From the NCBI RefSeq assembly GCF_029338375.1, contig NZ_CP119804.1, forward strand, positions 2,004,955 to 2,068,954: a stretch of 64,000 bases of DNA. Direction: 5' to 3'. The translations under genes were made by a program, and so were the position numbers. Origin of the DNA: Halorussus lipolyticus (GTDB taxonomy: Archaea; Halobacteriota; Halobacteria; Halobacteriales; Haladaptataceae). Positions 1-7,934 of the stretch are shown one piece after another; position 1 is the first letter of the stretch, and the number at the start of each line of letters is the position of its first letter. Below the pieces are notes generated by a model, which ran no database searches, was not told the origin of the DNA, and saw nothing but the letters and a program-made list of their open reading frames with translations.

Positions 1-2
1 CC

Positions 3-494
3 GAGTCGGTCGTCACCATCAACTCCTTCTCGAAGGGGTACGCGATGACGGGGTGGCGAATCGGGTGGCTTGCCAGCGAGTCGACGATCAGCGAGGGCGC
101 GCGGCGACTCCACGCCGGGACGACCCTCTCGCCGTCGAGCGTGGCACAGCAGGCCGGACTGGCGGCGCTGGAGGGACCGCAGGACCAGTTCGAGGAGATG
201 ATAGAGACCTACCAGTCGCGGTGCAACCACGTCGCCGACAGGCTTTCCGAACTGCCGGGCATCGAGGCCGAGCGACCTGACGGGTCGTTCTACCTGTTCG
301 TGGACATCCGAGGACTCGGCGTCGATTCGGCGACGGCGGCCGAGGAGCTACTCACCGAACACGGCGTGGCCACGGTACCCGGAATCGGGTTCGGGTCCTC
401 GGGCGAGGGCCACCTCCGGGTGAGTTGCGCGGCGTCTCGGGACGACCTCGACGCTGGCGTGGCGAAAATAGAAGACTACGTTAACTCGCTCTAA
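3..494 (+). CDS. Class I/II pyridoxal-phosphate aminotransferase, C-terminal part
   Basis: The 5' end lies outside the window; the frame is open from base 3. The first residues contain the fold-type I signature S-F-S-K-x-Y-x-M-T-G-W-R-x-G. The lysine (codon 33-35) is the residue that forms the Schiff base with pyridoxal phosphate, and the Arg after TGW contacts the phosphate or substrate carboxylate. The C-terminal small domain follows, with the usual S-F-Y-L-F-V and L-R-V-S strands. The gene probably encodes an aspartate or aromatic aminotransferase; the substrate cannot be told from this fragment. It overlaps the convergent FAH-family gene by 4 bp at the stop codons. Confidence 0.9.
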   Translation, partial: ESVVTINSFSKGYAMTGWRIGWLASESTISEGARRLHAGTTLSPSSVAQQAGLAALEGPQDQFEEMIETYQSRCNHVADRLSELPGIEAERPDGSFYLFVDIRGLGVDSATAAEELLTEHGVATVPGIGFGSSGEGHLRVSCAASRDDLDAGVAKIEDYVNSL

Positions 495-1312
495 GGCGCG
501 GTAATCTCGTTTTGCAGGCGTCCGAGGGTGTCGGAGACGACCTCGATTTCGTCGCCGACCGTCATCTCGTCGATGCCGTCTGCGGTGCCGGTCAGAATCA
601 CGTCGCCGGGTTGGAGCGTGAAGTACTCGGAGAGTTCCGCGACGATTTCGTGGCCCGAGAACACGCGGTCGGCCACGGCGAGTTCTTGGACCGTCTCGCC
701 GTTGAGTCGGGCGCGGACGACTTCGGATTCGAGGTCGATGTCGTCGGGCGAGACCACGGCGGGACCGACCGGCGTGAACGTGTCGAAGCACTTCGAGCGG
801 AACCACGGGTAGGAGTTCGACACGTCGGACATCTGGAGGTCGTGGGCGGTCACGTCGTTACCGAGCGTGTAGCCGAAGACGTGGTTTTCGGCCTCGTCGG
901 GCGTGACGTTCCGGGTCTCGTCGCCGATGATAAGGGCGAGTTCGGCCTCGTACTGGAGGGTATCGACGCCCTCGTGGGAGACCACCGGGTCGTTCGGCCC
1001 GGCGAGACTCGACACCGACTTGGGGAAAAACAGCGGTTCGTCGGGAATCTCGTGGCCGACCTCCTCGGCGTGGCCGCGGTGGTTGAGACCGACGCCGAGG
1101 ACGTGCGAAGGTCGGTCGAGGGGGCACCGGAGTTCGACTTCCTCGCGGTCGTAGGTCTCGCCGGTGGCCTCGAAGGAGTCCCAGCCTTCGCCGCCAGCGA
1201 GGGCGTCGTCCACGGCGATTGCGGTCGAATCGAGTTCGCGGACAGCGTCGTCGGTCAGTCGGCCGAGTCGGGAGCGAGACGAGTCTTGCGTCCGAAATCT
1301 GACTACCTTCAT
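491..1312 (-). CDS. Fumarylacetoacetate hydrolase (FAH) family protein
   Basis: This 273-residue cytosolic protein belongs to the FAH superfamily, whose members hydrolyse C-C bonds or decarboxylate/isomerise dicarbonyl acids from aromatic ring catabolism. The family core is visible: V-G-L-N-H-R-x-H at about residue 70, the metal-binding E-x-E (Y-E-A-E-L-A), G-N-D-V-T-A-H-D, and the C-terminal G-D-V-I-L-T-G-T. The frame stays open upstream to 1696, but that part is arginine-rich shadow sequence over a P450 gene. The ATG at 1312 (M-K-V-V-R-F) gives the normal family length. It lies 95 bp downstream of the P450 gene on the same strand, with an AT-rich palindrome between them. The true substrate is unknown. 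Confidence 0.85.
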   Translation of the reverse strand: MKVVRFRTQDSSRSRLGRLTDDAVRELDSTAIAVDDALAGGEGWDSFEATGETYDREEVELRCPLDRPSHVLGVGLNHRGHAEEVGHEIPDEPLFFPKSVSSLAGPNDPVVSHEGVDTLQYEAELALIIGDETRNVTPDEAENHVFGYTLGNDVTAHDLQMSDVSNSYPWFRSKCFDTFTPVGPAVVSPDDIDLESEVVRARLNGETVQELAVADRVFSGHEIVAELSEYFTLQPGDVILTGTADGIDEMTVGDEIEVVSDTLGRLQNEITAP

Positions 1313-1339
1313 GACCGAAGATTTACGTATGCGTTTATT

Positions 1340-1361
1340 AAAAATTTCTATACAAATTTTT
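1340..1361. promoter_or_regulatory. Perfect AT-rich inverted repeat ahead of the FAH-family gene
   Basis: AAAAATTT, six bases, then AAATTTTT forms a perfect 8-bp-arm palindrome 28-49 bp upstream of the FAH-family start, and 47 bp past the P450 stop. It overlaps the expected TATA position for the minus-strand gene, so it may be a promoter/operator. The T-run could alternatively end P450 transcription. Confidence 0.4.
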
Positions 1362-1407
1362 AGTGTATTAAAACGCGGGGTGAATCGGGACGGGAAGTGA
1401 GACCGTC

Positions 1408-2733
1408 TCAGCGTTTCTCGATGCCGAGATACACGTCGTTGGCGGGTTGGAGCGTCATCGACCCTTGCAGGTCGAGGTCGTCGGTCTCCAGCGTGAACTC
1501 GCATCGGTCGAGGAAGGTCGCCAGCAGGAGTTTGGCCTCGACCTTGGCGAAACTGTGGCCGATGCACCGGCGCGACCCGCCGCCGAAGGGGAAGTAGGCG
1601 TAGCGAGGACGGTCCTCCTCGGCCTCGCCGCCCCAGCGGTCGATGTCGAACTCCCACGGGTCGTCGTAGAATCGGTCGTCGTGGTGGACGACCCACTGGG
1701 GGAACATCGCCGTCGCGCCCTCGGGGAGTTGGTACCCGCCGACGCGGAGGTCGTCGCGCAGACTCCGCAGAACGACCGGCGAGGGCGGGTAGAGTCGCAT
1801 CGTCTCCTTGACGGCGCGCTCGACTTTATCGAACGCCGACACGTCTTCGAGCGTCGGTTGGCCGCCGCTCAGGATGGACTCGGCCTCGTCACGAACGCTG
1901 TCTTGGAGTTCGGGGCGGTCGGCGAGCGCGTACAACCCGAACGTGAGGAGGGCCGTGGTGGTCTCGTGGCCGCCGAGAATCATCGTGACCACCTCGTCCC
2001 GAATCTGCTTGTCCGAGAGGTCCCGGTCGCTCTTGGCCCCGGCGTCCATCACCATCGAGAGCATGCTGTTGTCGTCGGTGCCACGCTCGCGGTGGGTCTC
2101 GATTCGCTCGTAGACGAGTTCGTTCAGACGCGACAGCGACGACTTGTACTCGCGGTTGTCCCGCGTCGGCACCCACTCGGGGACGAGTTGGTTCTGCGGG
2201 AGATACCGGTCGTAGAGGTTCTCGATGTCGCCCCGGAGGTCCACGCCGTGTTCTTCGAGGTCGATGCCGAGAACGATGTCGGTGATGATGCGCAGGGTGA
2301 GACTTCCGAGTTCGCCGTGAATCTCGTGGGCGGACCCGTCGTCCCACCGCCGGATGTGGTCGTCGGCGTACTCGGTGATGATGCCGATGTACTCCGCCAT
2401 GCGCTCGCGGAAGAACAGCGGTTGAAGCATCTGGCGCTGAGTCTGCCAGTCTTCTCCCTCGTTGGTGAGCAGTCCCCGACCGAAGACGCCTTCGAGCAGG
2501 TCTTGGAAGAAGTCTGGCTTGCCCAACTTGTCCTCGCGGCGCACGAGGACCGTCTCGACGAGTTCGGGGTCCGAGACCAGCACCATCTCGTTGCCGCCGA
2601 CCGTAAACGAAACCACGTCGCCGTACTCGTCGGCGCAGTCCTCGTAGAACGAGAGCGGACTGGAGAAGTACTTGTGGGTACTCCCCAACAGCGGCAGTCC
2701 GCTCGGTCCCGGCGGCACGTTTTCGCTCGACAT
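1408..2733 (-). CDS. Cytochrome P450 (copy 1)
   Basis: A soluble 441-residue heme-thiolate monooxygenase. The N-terminal P-P-G-P-S-G-L-P-L-L-G proline-rich start is followed by the I-helix oxygen-activation motif G-G-H-E-T-T (254-259), the K-helix E-T-M-R (310-313), and the heme loop F-G-G-G-S-R-R-C-I-G with Cys390 as the iron ligand. All canonical catalytic residues are present. The ATG at 2733 is chosen over the longer open frame because it begins just before the P450 N-terminus and lies 2 bp after the stop of the upstream SnoaL-like gene, so the two are co-transcribed. The redox partner is not encoded nearby. The substrate is unknown; the neighbourhood suggests a lipophilic molecule modified by several oxygenases. 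Confidence 0.92.
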   Translation of the reverse strand: MSSENVPPGPSGLPLLGSTHKYFSSPLSFYEDCADEYGDVVSFTVGGNEMVLVSDPELVETVLVRREDKLGKPDFFQDLLEGVFGRGLLTNEGEDWQTQRQMLQPLFFRERMAEYIGIITEYADDHIRRWDDGSAHEIHGELGSLTLRIITDIVLGIDLEEHGVDLRGDIENLYDRYLPQNQLVPEWVPTRDNREYKSSLSRLNELVYERIETHRERGTDDNSMLSMVMDAGAKSDRDLSDKQIRDEVVTMILGGHETTTALLTFGLYALADRPELQDSVRDEAESILSGGQPTLEDVSAFDKVERAVKETMRLYPPSPVVLRSLRDDLRVGGYQLPEGATAMFPQWVVHHDDRFYDDPWEFDIDRWGGEAEEDRPRYAYFPFGGGSRRCIGHSFAKVEAKLLLATFLDRCEFTLETDDLDLQGSMTLQPANDVYLGIEKR

Positions 2734-2735
2734 GC

Positions 2736-3164
2736 TCAGAACAGCTCTGAGTCGTCGGGAAGCACGTCGATTTGCTGGAGGAGGCCGAAGGTGTTCAACT
2801 GGACCCACGACTCCTGTAGTTCGCCGTCCTCGACCCGGCCGATGTCCATGCCCGCGATTTCGATTTCGTTGCCGGTCGGGTCGATGCCCAGAAGCGGCCC
2901 CTCGTGGGTGCCCCGGACGGTGTACCGGATGAGGGTGAGGTCGCCGTCGACCATGGTCTCGTGGATGTCTACCGTCAGGTCGGGGAAGCCAGCGCGGAAC
3001 ACTTCCACGACCTGCTTGTAGCCTTCCGGCCCCTCGACGCCCTCCATCCCGACCGGGTTGTGTTCCTCGTAGTCGTCGGCGAGGAGTTCGTCGGCGACTT
3101 CGAGGTTGCCTTCCTGATACGCTTCGACGTGGAGACGGTGAACGAGTTCGGCTTTGGAATCCAT
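2736..3164 (-). CDS. SnoaL-like / ester cyclase-fold protein (NTF2-like)
   Basis: This 142-residue protein has the SnoaL-like polyketide-cyclase pattern: an N-terminal helix pair (H-V-E-A-Y-Q-E-G-N-L-E-V-A-D-E-L-L-A), the E-H-N-P stretch, G-P-E-G-Y-K-Q-V-V with F-P-D-L, and a T-V-R-G-T-H-x-G-P strand followed by G-M-D-I-G-R. The cone-shaped NTF2 fold binds hydrophobic ligands. Members act as aldol cyclases, epoxide hydrolases, or binding proteins of unknown role. It is the first gene of a two-gene unit with P450 copy 1 and is divergent from the epoxide-hydrolase-like gene across a 203-bp AT-rich spacer. It has been seen by family pattern only; no reaction is assigned. Confidence 0.8.
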   Translation of the reverse strand: MDSKAELVHRLHVEAYQEGNLEVADELLADDYEEHNPVGMEGVEGPEGYKQVVEVFRAGFPDLTVDIHETMVDGDLTLIRYTVRGTHEGPLLGIDPTGNEIEIAGMDIGRVEDGELQESWVQLNTFGLLQQIDVLPDDSELF

Positions 3165-3202
3165 ACCTGAGAGGATAAAATCAAGTCACTTAAGTTCTGC
3201 TA

Positions 3203-3237
3203 TTTCTAGTATAAATTCTATCTGTAATATCTAGAAA
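3203..3237. promoter_or_regulatory. Inverted repeat TTTCTAG-N21-CTAGAAA in divergent promoter
   Basis: The 203-bp AT-rich spacer between the SnoaL-like gene and the hydrolase gene holds this 7-bp-arm repeat 39-73 bp upstream of the minus-strand start. A second weaker repeat, AGAATA/TATTCT, lies at 3244-3262. The arrangement fits an operator shared by two divergent genes; the regulator is unknown. Confidence 0.4.
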
Positions 3238-3367
3238 CAAAATAGAATAGACGTGTTATTCTGTCTTTAAACTGCATATTTATTTTTCTAAGCAATATTT
3301 CTATCCCCTCATCCGCAGAGATAACAAAACAATAAAGTGACAAAAGTGAGTTTCTGGCGGTACGCAA

Positions 3368-4285
3368 ATGAACAAAACGGTGACAGACGACGAGTTCGAC
3401 CACGCCACGACCGAAGTCAACGGCATCGAGATGCACTACGCCGAAGCGGGGTCGGGACCGCTGGTCGTCCTCCTCCACGGATTCCCGGAGTTCTGGTACG
3501 CGTGGGCCGAACACATGGAGATGCTGGCCGACGAGGACTACCGCGTCGTCGCGCCCGACCTGCGGGGCTACAACCGGACCGACCGGCCCGAGGGCATCTC
3601 GTCGTACACCCTGCCGACGCTGGCCGACGACGTGATAGAACTAATCGAGTCCTTCGACGACGACGAGGAGGTAATTCTGGTCGGCCACGACTGGGGCGGC
3701 ATCGTGGCGTGGCGGGTGGCCTCGGAGCGACCGGACCTCGTCTCGGACCTCGTGACCGTCAACGGCCCGCATCCCGCCATCTCACTCCGAGAGCTTCAGA
3801 AGCCCTCGAATCTGCCGACCGCGTGGTACTTCTTCTTCTACCAACTGCCGGCGGTCCCCGAACTGCTGATGAAGGCGGGCGACTTCTCGCTCATGGAGTC
3901 GGCCTTCCGGTCGGACACCACGACCGACGACGCCTTCTCCGAGGCCGAAATCGACCGCTACAAGGAGATGATGGCCGACCCCGGCCTGTTCTCCGCCGCC
4001 ATCAACTACGACCGAGGACTGTTCCGGGTCCTCCTCAGCGAGAAGTTCGGGTCGCTGATTCCCGGCATGGACGACGACCCCATCGTGACCGACATGCACA
4101 TCGAGGTCCCGTCGCTGGTGCTGTGGGGCCTCCAAGACAGTTACTACCACCCGGAGATGCTCGACGGGTTGGACGAGTGGGTCGAGGAGTTGACCATCGA
4201 GACGTATCCGGACGCGAGCCATTGGCTTCCCGCCGAGTACCCCGAAGAAGTCGTGGACCAAATCACCGGGTTCGTGGACGAGTAG
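3368..4285 (+). CDS. Alpha/beta hydrolase, epoxide-hydrolase-like
   Basis: A 305-residue soluble alpha/beta hydrolase. The oxyanion-hole motif H-G-F-P is at residues 37-40. The nucleophile elbow is V-G-H-D-W-G-G, with Asp108 as nucleophile, which points to an epoxide hydrolase or dehalogenase rather than a serine esterase. A D-R-P-E-G loop follows the R-G-Y-N-R segment. The late acidic residue is probably the Asp in G-L-Q-D-S-Y-Y, and the catalytic base is His285 in D-A-S-H-W. Cap-domain tyrosines that activate the epoxide oxygen lie in the W-Y-F-F-F-Y-Q-L region. In this island a P450 could make an epoxide that this enzyme opens; that link is inference. Confidence 0.85.
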   Translation: MNKTVTDDEFDHATTEVNGIEMHYAEAGSGPLVVLLHGFPEFWYAWAEHMEMLADEDYRVVAPDLRGYNRTDRPEGISSYTLPTLADDVIELIESFDDDEEVILVGHDWGGIVAWRVASERPDLVSDLVTVNGPHPAISLRELQKPSNLPTAWYFFFYQLPAVPELLMKAGDFSLMESAFRSDTTTDDAFSEAEIDRYKEMMADPGLFSAAINYDRGLFRVLLSEKFGSLIPGMDDDPIVTDMHIEVPSLVLWGLQDSYYHPEMLDGLDEWVEELTIETYPDASHWLPAEYPEEVVDQITGFVDE

Positions 4286-4294
4286 CCCGAAGAT

Positions 4295-5443
4295 TCACAG
4301 CAGGTGATTCTCGGTCGTATCCCTGAGTTCGTCCAAGTAGTGGCCGTAGGGGGTGCCGCCGGTCCCCTCGAACTCGTCCAAGTCGCCCGCCAGAAACGTC
4401 TTGACGATTTCGGTGTGGCGCTCGCGGAACCGCAGGAGTTGGGTGAGACAGTCGTTGTACGCCGTCGTGAGGTCGTCGTCGCCGAGCGACGAGACGTAGC
4501 TTCGAACGTCGGGGCGGGCGTCGATGGCGTCGATGAACTCGGCGTGTTTCGGCGGGATGTCGTCGCGCAGGTCCCGGACGTGGTTCAGGAGCGGGTTGTC
4601 GTCGTGGTCGATGCCCAGAAGCGAGTCCAGCGCCGCGAACAGCGCAGTCTGGGCACCGGACGCTCCTCGGTACGATTGGGGACCGTCGAGTTCGCTCACG
4701 CCCTCGTAGGTGACCCCCTCGAAGGGCCGGAGGTACTGGCGGAAGGTGCTGTTGAACACCGCCGGTTCGTTCTGTTCGGGCATCCGGTCGAGGTGCCCGA
4801 CGATTTCGGCGAGCGACGACTCGATGTCCCCGAGGCGGCGCTCGATGACCGCCCGGTCGTCGTCGCGGAGCGCCGGGAGGAGGTCTGTGACGGCGGAGAC
4901 GGCGGGACCCGCGGAGTCCTCGATGGCGACGTGGATGGCGATGAACCAGCGTTCGTCGCGCATCGAGGTGAACTGCAGGAGCGTGTCGAGGTTGTCGGGA
5001 CTGGGGCCGCGCGACCCGTCGCGGAGCGTCCAGTTGTGCAGGACGTAGGCGTCGTAGGACAGCATCGGCGACCGGTCGAGGCGACTCGCCGACTCGTAGA
5101 GTGGCACCGCGACCCCCGCCGGGAGCGAATCGGCGTTCTCGTCGCCGACTCGGTGGACGTACGCACTCGCCAGAAAGCCGGTGACTGCGTAGAGTCGGAG
5201 CAGTTCACGACGCGAACAGTCTTCGATGGCCCCGGCACTCGGCGGGTCGAGCGCCCGGACCGACGACCGAAGGTCTCCTCGTCGGAGGTACTCCGGGAGG
5301 TCGGTCGCCAGTTCGTCTACTCGGCGGAACGACGGCGGTGCGTCGGACGGGAACGAATCCAGCGGGGCGACCTCCGGAAGGAACCCCCGTTTCGACCCGA
5401 ACTCGCTCGCGTCGAACTCCTGTGACGGAGACGGTACATTCAT
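4295..5443 (-). CDS. Indoleamine 2,3-dioxygenase (IDO) family heme protein
   Basis: This 382-residue protein matches the IDO/PrnB superfamily along its length. R-W-F-I-A-I-H-V-A-I-E corresponds to the central heme-pocket helix. G-A-S-G-A-Q-T-A-L-F-A-A-L-D-S-L-L-G-I resembles G-G-S-A-G-Q-S-S-V-F in human IDO1. His343 in R-E-R-H-T-E-I-V sits where IDO1 has its proximal heme ligand His346. The C-terminal G-T-G-G loop (360-363), which closes over the substrate in IDO1, is conserved. The family opens the indole 2,3 bond of tryptophan or performs related ring chemistry, as PrnB does. The pocket segment after Y-E-G differs from IDO1 (Y-E-G-V-S instead of Y-E-G-F-W), so substrate specificity is uncertain. 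It is convergent with the hydrolase gene. Confidence 0.8.
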   Translation of the reverse strand: MNVPSPSQEFDASEFGSKRGFLPEVAPLDSFPSDAPPSFRRVDELATDLPEYLRRGDLRSSVRALDPPSAGAIEDCSRRELLRLYAVTGFLASAYVHRVGDENADSLPAGVAVPLYESASRLDRSPMLSYDAYVLHNWTLRDGSRGPSPDNLDTLLQFTSMRDERWFIAIHVAIEDSAGPAVSAVTDLLPALRDDDRAVIERRLGDIESSLAEIVGHLDRMPEQNEPAVFNSTFRQYLRPFEGVTYEGVSELDGPQSYRGASGAQTALFAALDSLLGIDHDDNPLLNHVRDLRDDIPPKHAEFIDAIDARPDVRSYVSSLGDDDLTTAYNDCLTQLLRFRERHTEIVKTFLAGDLDEFEGTGGTPYGHYLDELRDTTENHLL

Positions 5444-5602
5444 ATTTCTGACAAAGCAGGCGTGTGACTAAAAACTTCTGTCGTATCAGGCATGAAATTT
5501 ATATGTGAGAGCGAAGCGCGACGTCGATACCGCGCGTCGGACCTCGCTCGAACACCGGACTACCGAACCGAAACGACACCGCGTCGGCGACTGGCGAGAG
5601 CG

Positions 5603-6940
5603 TCAGCGCTCCTCGACGCTCATCATCACTTCGTCCTTCGGGTGGGCAGTGAAGGTGACGGCGAACTCCATCGGGTCGTCGTCTTCCAGCGACACCGAGA
5701 CGCGGTTGGCGATGGTGGCGACGATGAGTTTCATCTCCAGTAGCGCGAAGTTCTGGGCGATGCAGGCCCGCGGCCCGCCGCCGAACGGGAAGTAAGCGTA
5801 CTCGGGCAGTTCCTCCTCGAACTCCTCGGTCCAGCGTTCCGGCCGGAACTCGTCGGGGTTGTCGTAGAATCGCTCGTCGCGGTGGATGACCCACTGGGGG
5901 AGCATGACCACGCTATCGTCGGGGACCTCGAACCCGTCGAACAGCACGTCGTTTTCGGCCCGCCGGGTGATGACGTAGGCCGGCGAGAAGTACCGCATCG
6001 ACTCCTTGATGACTTTGCTGGTGTAAGTCAGGTCGTCCAAGTCGTCGGCGGTCGGCCGGTCGTCACCCAGCACCTCGTCGAGTTCGTCGTGGAGTTTCTT
6101 CTCGACGCGGGGATTCCGGGCGAGGAGGTACCACGTGAACGTCAGCGCCACTGCGGTCGTGTCGTGGCCCTTCATCAGCATCCCGGCGATGTTGTCCCGA
6201 ATCTCCTTGTCGGTCAGCGCGTCGTCGCTCCGCTCGGACGCCTTCATCAGCATCGCCATCAGGTCGTCGCCCGACCCGGCGGTATCGCCGCGTTCGTCTA
6301 TCATCTCCTCGATTTGCTCGTGGAGTTCGGTCGTGGTCCGCTTGAATTTCCGGTTGGCGTGGGTCGGGACCCACTCGGGAAGGTAGGCGTTGATGCTGGT
6401 GAAGTCGGACTTCTCGACCATCGCGCTCGCCGTCTCCTCGGCGACGCTCTCGCGGCCTCGGGTGTCCATGTCGAACAGCGCCTTGGTCAGCACGTCCATC
6501 GCCAGCGTCTTCATCTCCTCCTGCATGTCGAAGGGTTCGTCCCACTTCGAGATGCGCTCGTCGGCGTACTCCGAGATGTCGTCGGCGAACGGGAGGAGAC
6601 GGTTCCGGTAGAACGCGGGTTGCATAATCTGGCGCTGGCGCTTCCACTCGGCACCCTCGCTGACCGACAGCGAGTCCTCCTCGATTTCGCCGAAGATTTC
6701 CTGTCCGAACTTGGTCCGGCCGAAGTCGTCGCGGCCGTCCACGAGGACTCGCTGAATGTGGTCCGGGTGCGTCAGCAGATACATCTCGTCGCCGAGGAAG
6801 GAGAACTGAATCACGTCCTCGTCGTACTGGTCGCTCCACTCCTCCAGCGAGTCGAGGAGGCCGCCCGCTAACTGGTGGGTGTTGCCGAGGAAGGGGAGTC
6901 CGCTCGGTCCGGGTACGTCGGTGTTTGGTGAATCAGACAT
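5603..6940 (-). CDS. Cytochrome P450 (copy 2)
   Basis: A 445-residue soluble P450. Visible are V-P-G-P-S-G-L-P-F-L-G at the N-terminus, the I-helix M-K-G-H-D-T-T (Asp260, Thr261), the K-helix E-S-M-R (313-316), and the heme loop F-P-F-G-G-G-P-R-A-C-I-A with Cys393 as ligand. The residue two positions after the cysteine is Ala instead of the usual Gly. The acid/alcohol pair is intact, so normal oxygen activation is expected. It lies 159 bp upstream of the IDO-family gene on the same strand and is divergent from the UbiA-like gene across a 213-bp AT-rich spacer. The substrate is unknown. Confidence 0.92.
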   Translation of the reverse strand: MSDSPNTDVPGPSGLPFLGNTHQLAGGLLDSLEEWSDQYDEDVIQFSFLGDEMYLLTHPDHIQRVLVDGRDDFGRTKFGQEIFGEIEEDSLSVSEGAEWKRQRQIMQPAFYRNRLLPFADDISEYADERISKWDEPFDMQEEMKTLAMDVLTKALFDMDTRGRESVAEETASAMVEKSDFTSINAYLPEWVPTHANRKFKRTTTELHEQIEEMIDERGDTAGSGDDLMAMLMKASERSDDALTDKEIRDNIAGMLMKGHDTTAVALTFTWYLLARNPRVEKKLHDELDEVLGDDRPTADDLDDLTYTSKVIKESMRYFSPAYVITRRAENDVLFDGFEVPDDSVVMLPQWVIHRDERFYDNPDEFRPERWTEEFEEELPEYAYFPFGGGPRACIAQNFALLEMKLIVATIANRVSVSLEDDDPMEFAVTFTAHPKDEVMMSVEER

Positions 6941-6964
6941 GTTTCACTAATCCGTTGATACGTT

Positions 6965-6993
6965 ATTTTATGTACTAATTACGGTAATAAAAT
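6965..6993. promoter_or_regulatory. Inverted repeat ATTTTAT-N15-ATAAAAT upstream of P450 copy 2
   Basis: A 7-bp-arm repeat lies 25-53 bp upstream of the P450 start in the AT-rich divergent spacer. It covers the expected TATA region of the minus-strand promoter, so part of the symmetry may simply be TATA-like sequence. It is the third such palindrome in the promoters of this island. Confidence 0.35.
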
Positions 6994-7120
6994 TTGCGGA
7001 AGGTAGAGAACCGAATTGGCTCTAAACTCAACCTATACGGATTCTCGCCCCAAGTATCAATAATTCAATTTCTGAAATAAATATAAAGGCCATATTCAGT
7101 ACCCAAATATAGCGCATTAT

Positions 7121-7128
7121 TTTAAATA
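7121..7128 (+). promoter_or_regulatory. TATA-like promoter element for the UbiA-like gene
   Basis: TTTAAATA lies about 30 bp upstream of the ATG at 7154, the spacing expected for a haloarchaeal TATA box feeding a leaderless or short-leader transcript. Confidence 0.45.
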
Positions 7129-7153
7129 CTATTGCATCAAAAATAATAAACCA

Positions 7154-7930
7154 ATGTCACGGTACTATTTGAGGCGTAACATGAGTTCGCCGACAGCTAA
7201 CACTAGTTCTCACAGCAACGGGTTGTTGCACAGCGTGATGAACTCGCTGGTCACACCCTACTGGCCGTTCAACATCCTCGAAATCGGGTACCTCACCCTC
7301 GGGATGGCGCTCGCCGGCGCTACCTACGAGTGGGACTGGTACCTCTGGGGTGTCGGCACGGCGTTCATCTGGATTTGGAGCGCCGCCTCGAACAACATGG
7401 ACCTCGCCGCGAGCAAACTCACCGTAGACGTAGACTCGCGGGTCCAGTACGTCGTCGGCGGGTTGATGTTCGTCCTCTACGCCGCCGTCGGCGTCTACCT
7501 CGCCACGCTGACCTCGATGCTGTTCCTCGGACTCGTCGTCCTCGCGGCGTTCGGGTCGCTAGCGTACAATCTGGAGTGGTTCGGCGGCATCCTCCACGAC
7601 CGAGAGTACAAGACCGGCATCGGGAATCTGGGATTCACCGCGGCGTGGGTCCCGACGTTCATCGGCTACTTCCTCGTGGCCCAGACCGTGAATCTGGACC
7701 TTCTCGGTGCCGCGCTGTTCGCCGCCGGGCCGATGTTCGTCTGTAGCGCCATCCACTACCTCGAAAGCGACCTGAAGGAACTGAAATACGAGGACTTCGG
7801 CATCGAACACGAACGCGACGTGGAACCGGACTTCGAACGACTGCAACGACGAGCGGCGGTCCAGCCAAACCTCAACATCATCGGGATGTGTGCGATGGCC
7901 GTCGGTCTCGTCATCATCTTCGTCATCTAA
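7154..7930 (+). CDS. UbiA-like polytopic membrane protein
   Basis: A 258-residue protein with about seven hydrophobic segments from residue 45 on. The pattern resembles UbiA prenyltransferases: P-F-N-I-L-E near the first helix, then S-N-N-M-D-L-A-A-S-K where UbiA enzymes have the Asp-rich N-D-x-x-D-x-x-x-D motif, a Y-N-L-E-W-F-G-G-I-L-H segment, and H-D-R-E-Y-K where the second Asp motif is expected. Both magnesium-binding motifs are therefore degenerate. It might be a divergent prenyltransferase, a UbiA-type terpene cyclase, or a non-catalytic relative. A second start at 7181 is possible. Its stop lies 4 bp before the start of P450 copy 3, so the two form an operon. Confidence 0.5.
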   Translation: MSRYYLRRNMSSPTANTSSHSNGLLHSVMNSLVTPYWPFNILEIGYLTLGMALAGATYEWDWYLWGVGTAFIWIWSAASNNMDLAASKLTVDVDSRVQYVVGGLMFVLYAAVGVYLATLTSMLFLGLVVLAAFGSLAYNLEWFGGILHDREYKTGIGNLGFTAAWVPTFIGYFLVAQTVNLDLLGAALFAAGPMFVCSAIHYLESDLKELKYEDFGIEHERDVEPDFERLQRRAAVQPNLNIIGMCAMAVGLVIIFVI

Positions 7931-7934
7931 AACA

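Noticed and set aside
1313..1696. N-terminal extension of the FAH-family frame
   Set aside because: Arg-rich sequence overlapping the P450 gene in another frame; the FAH fold begins at ATG 1312.
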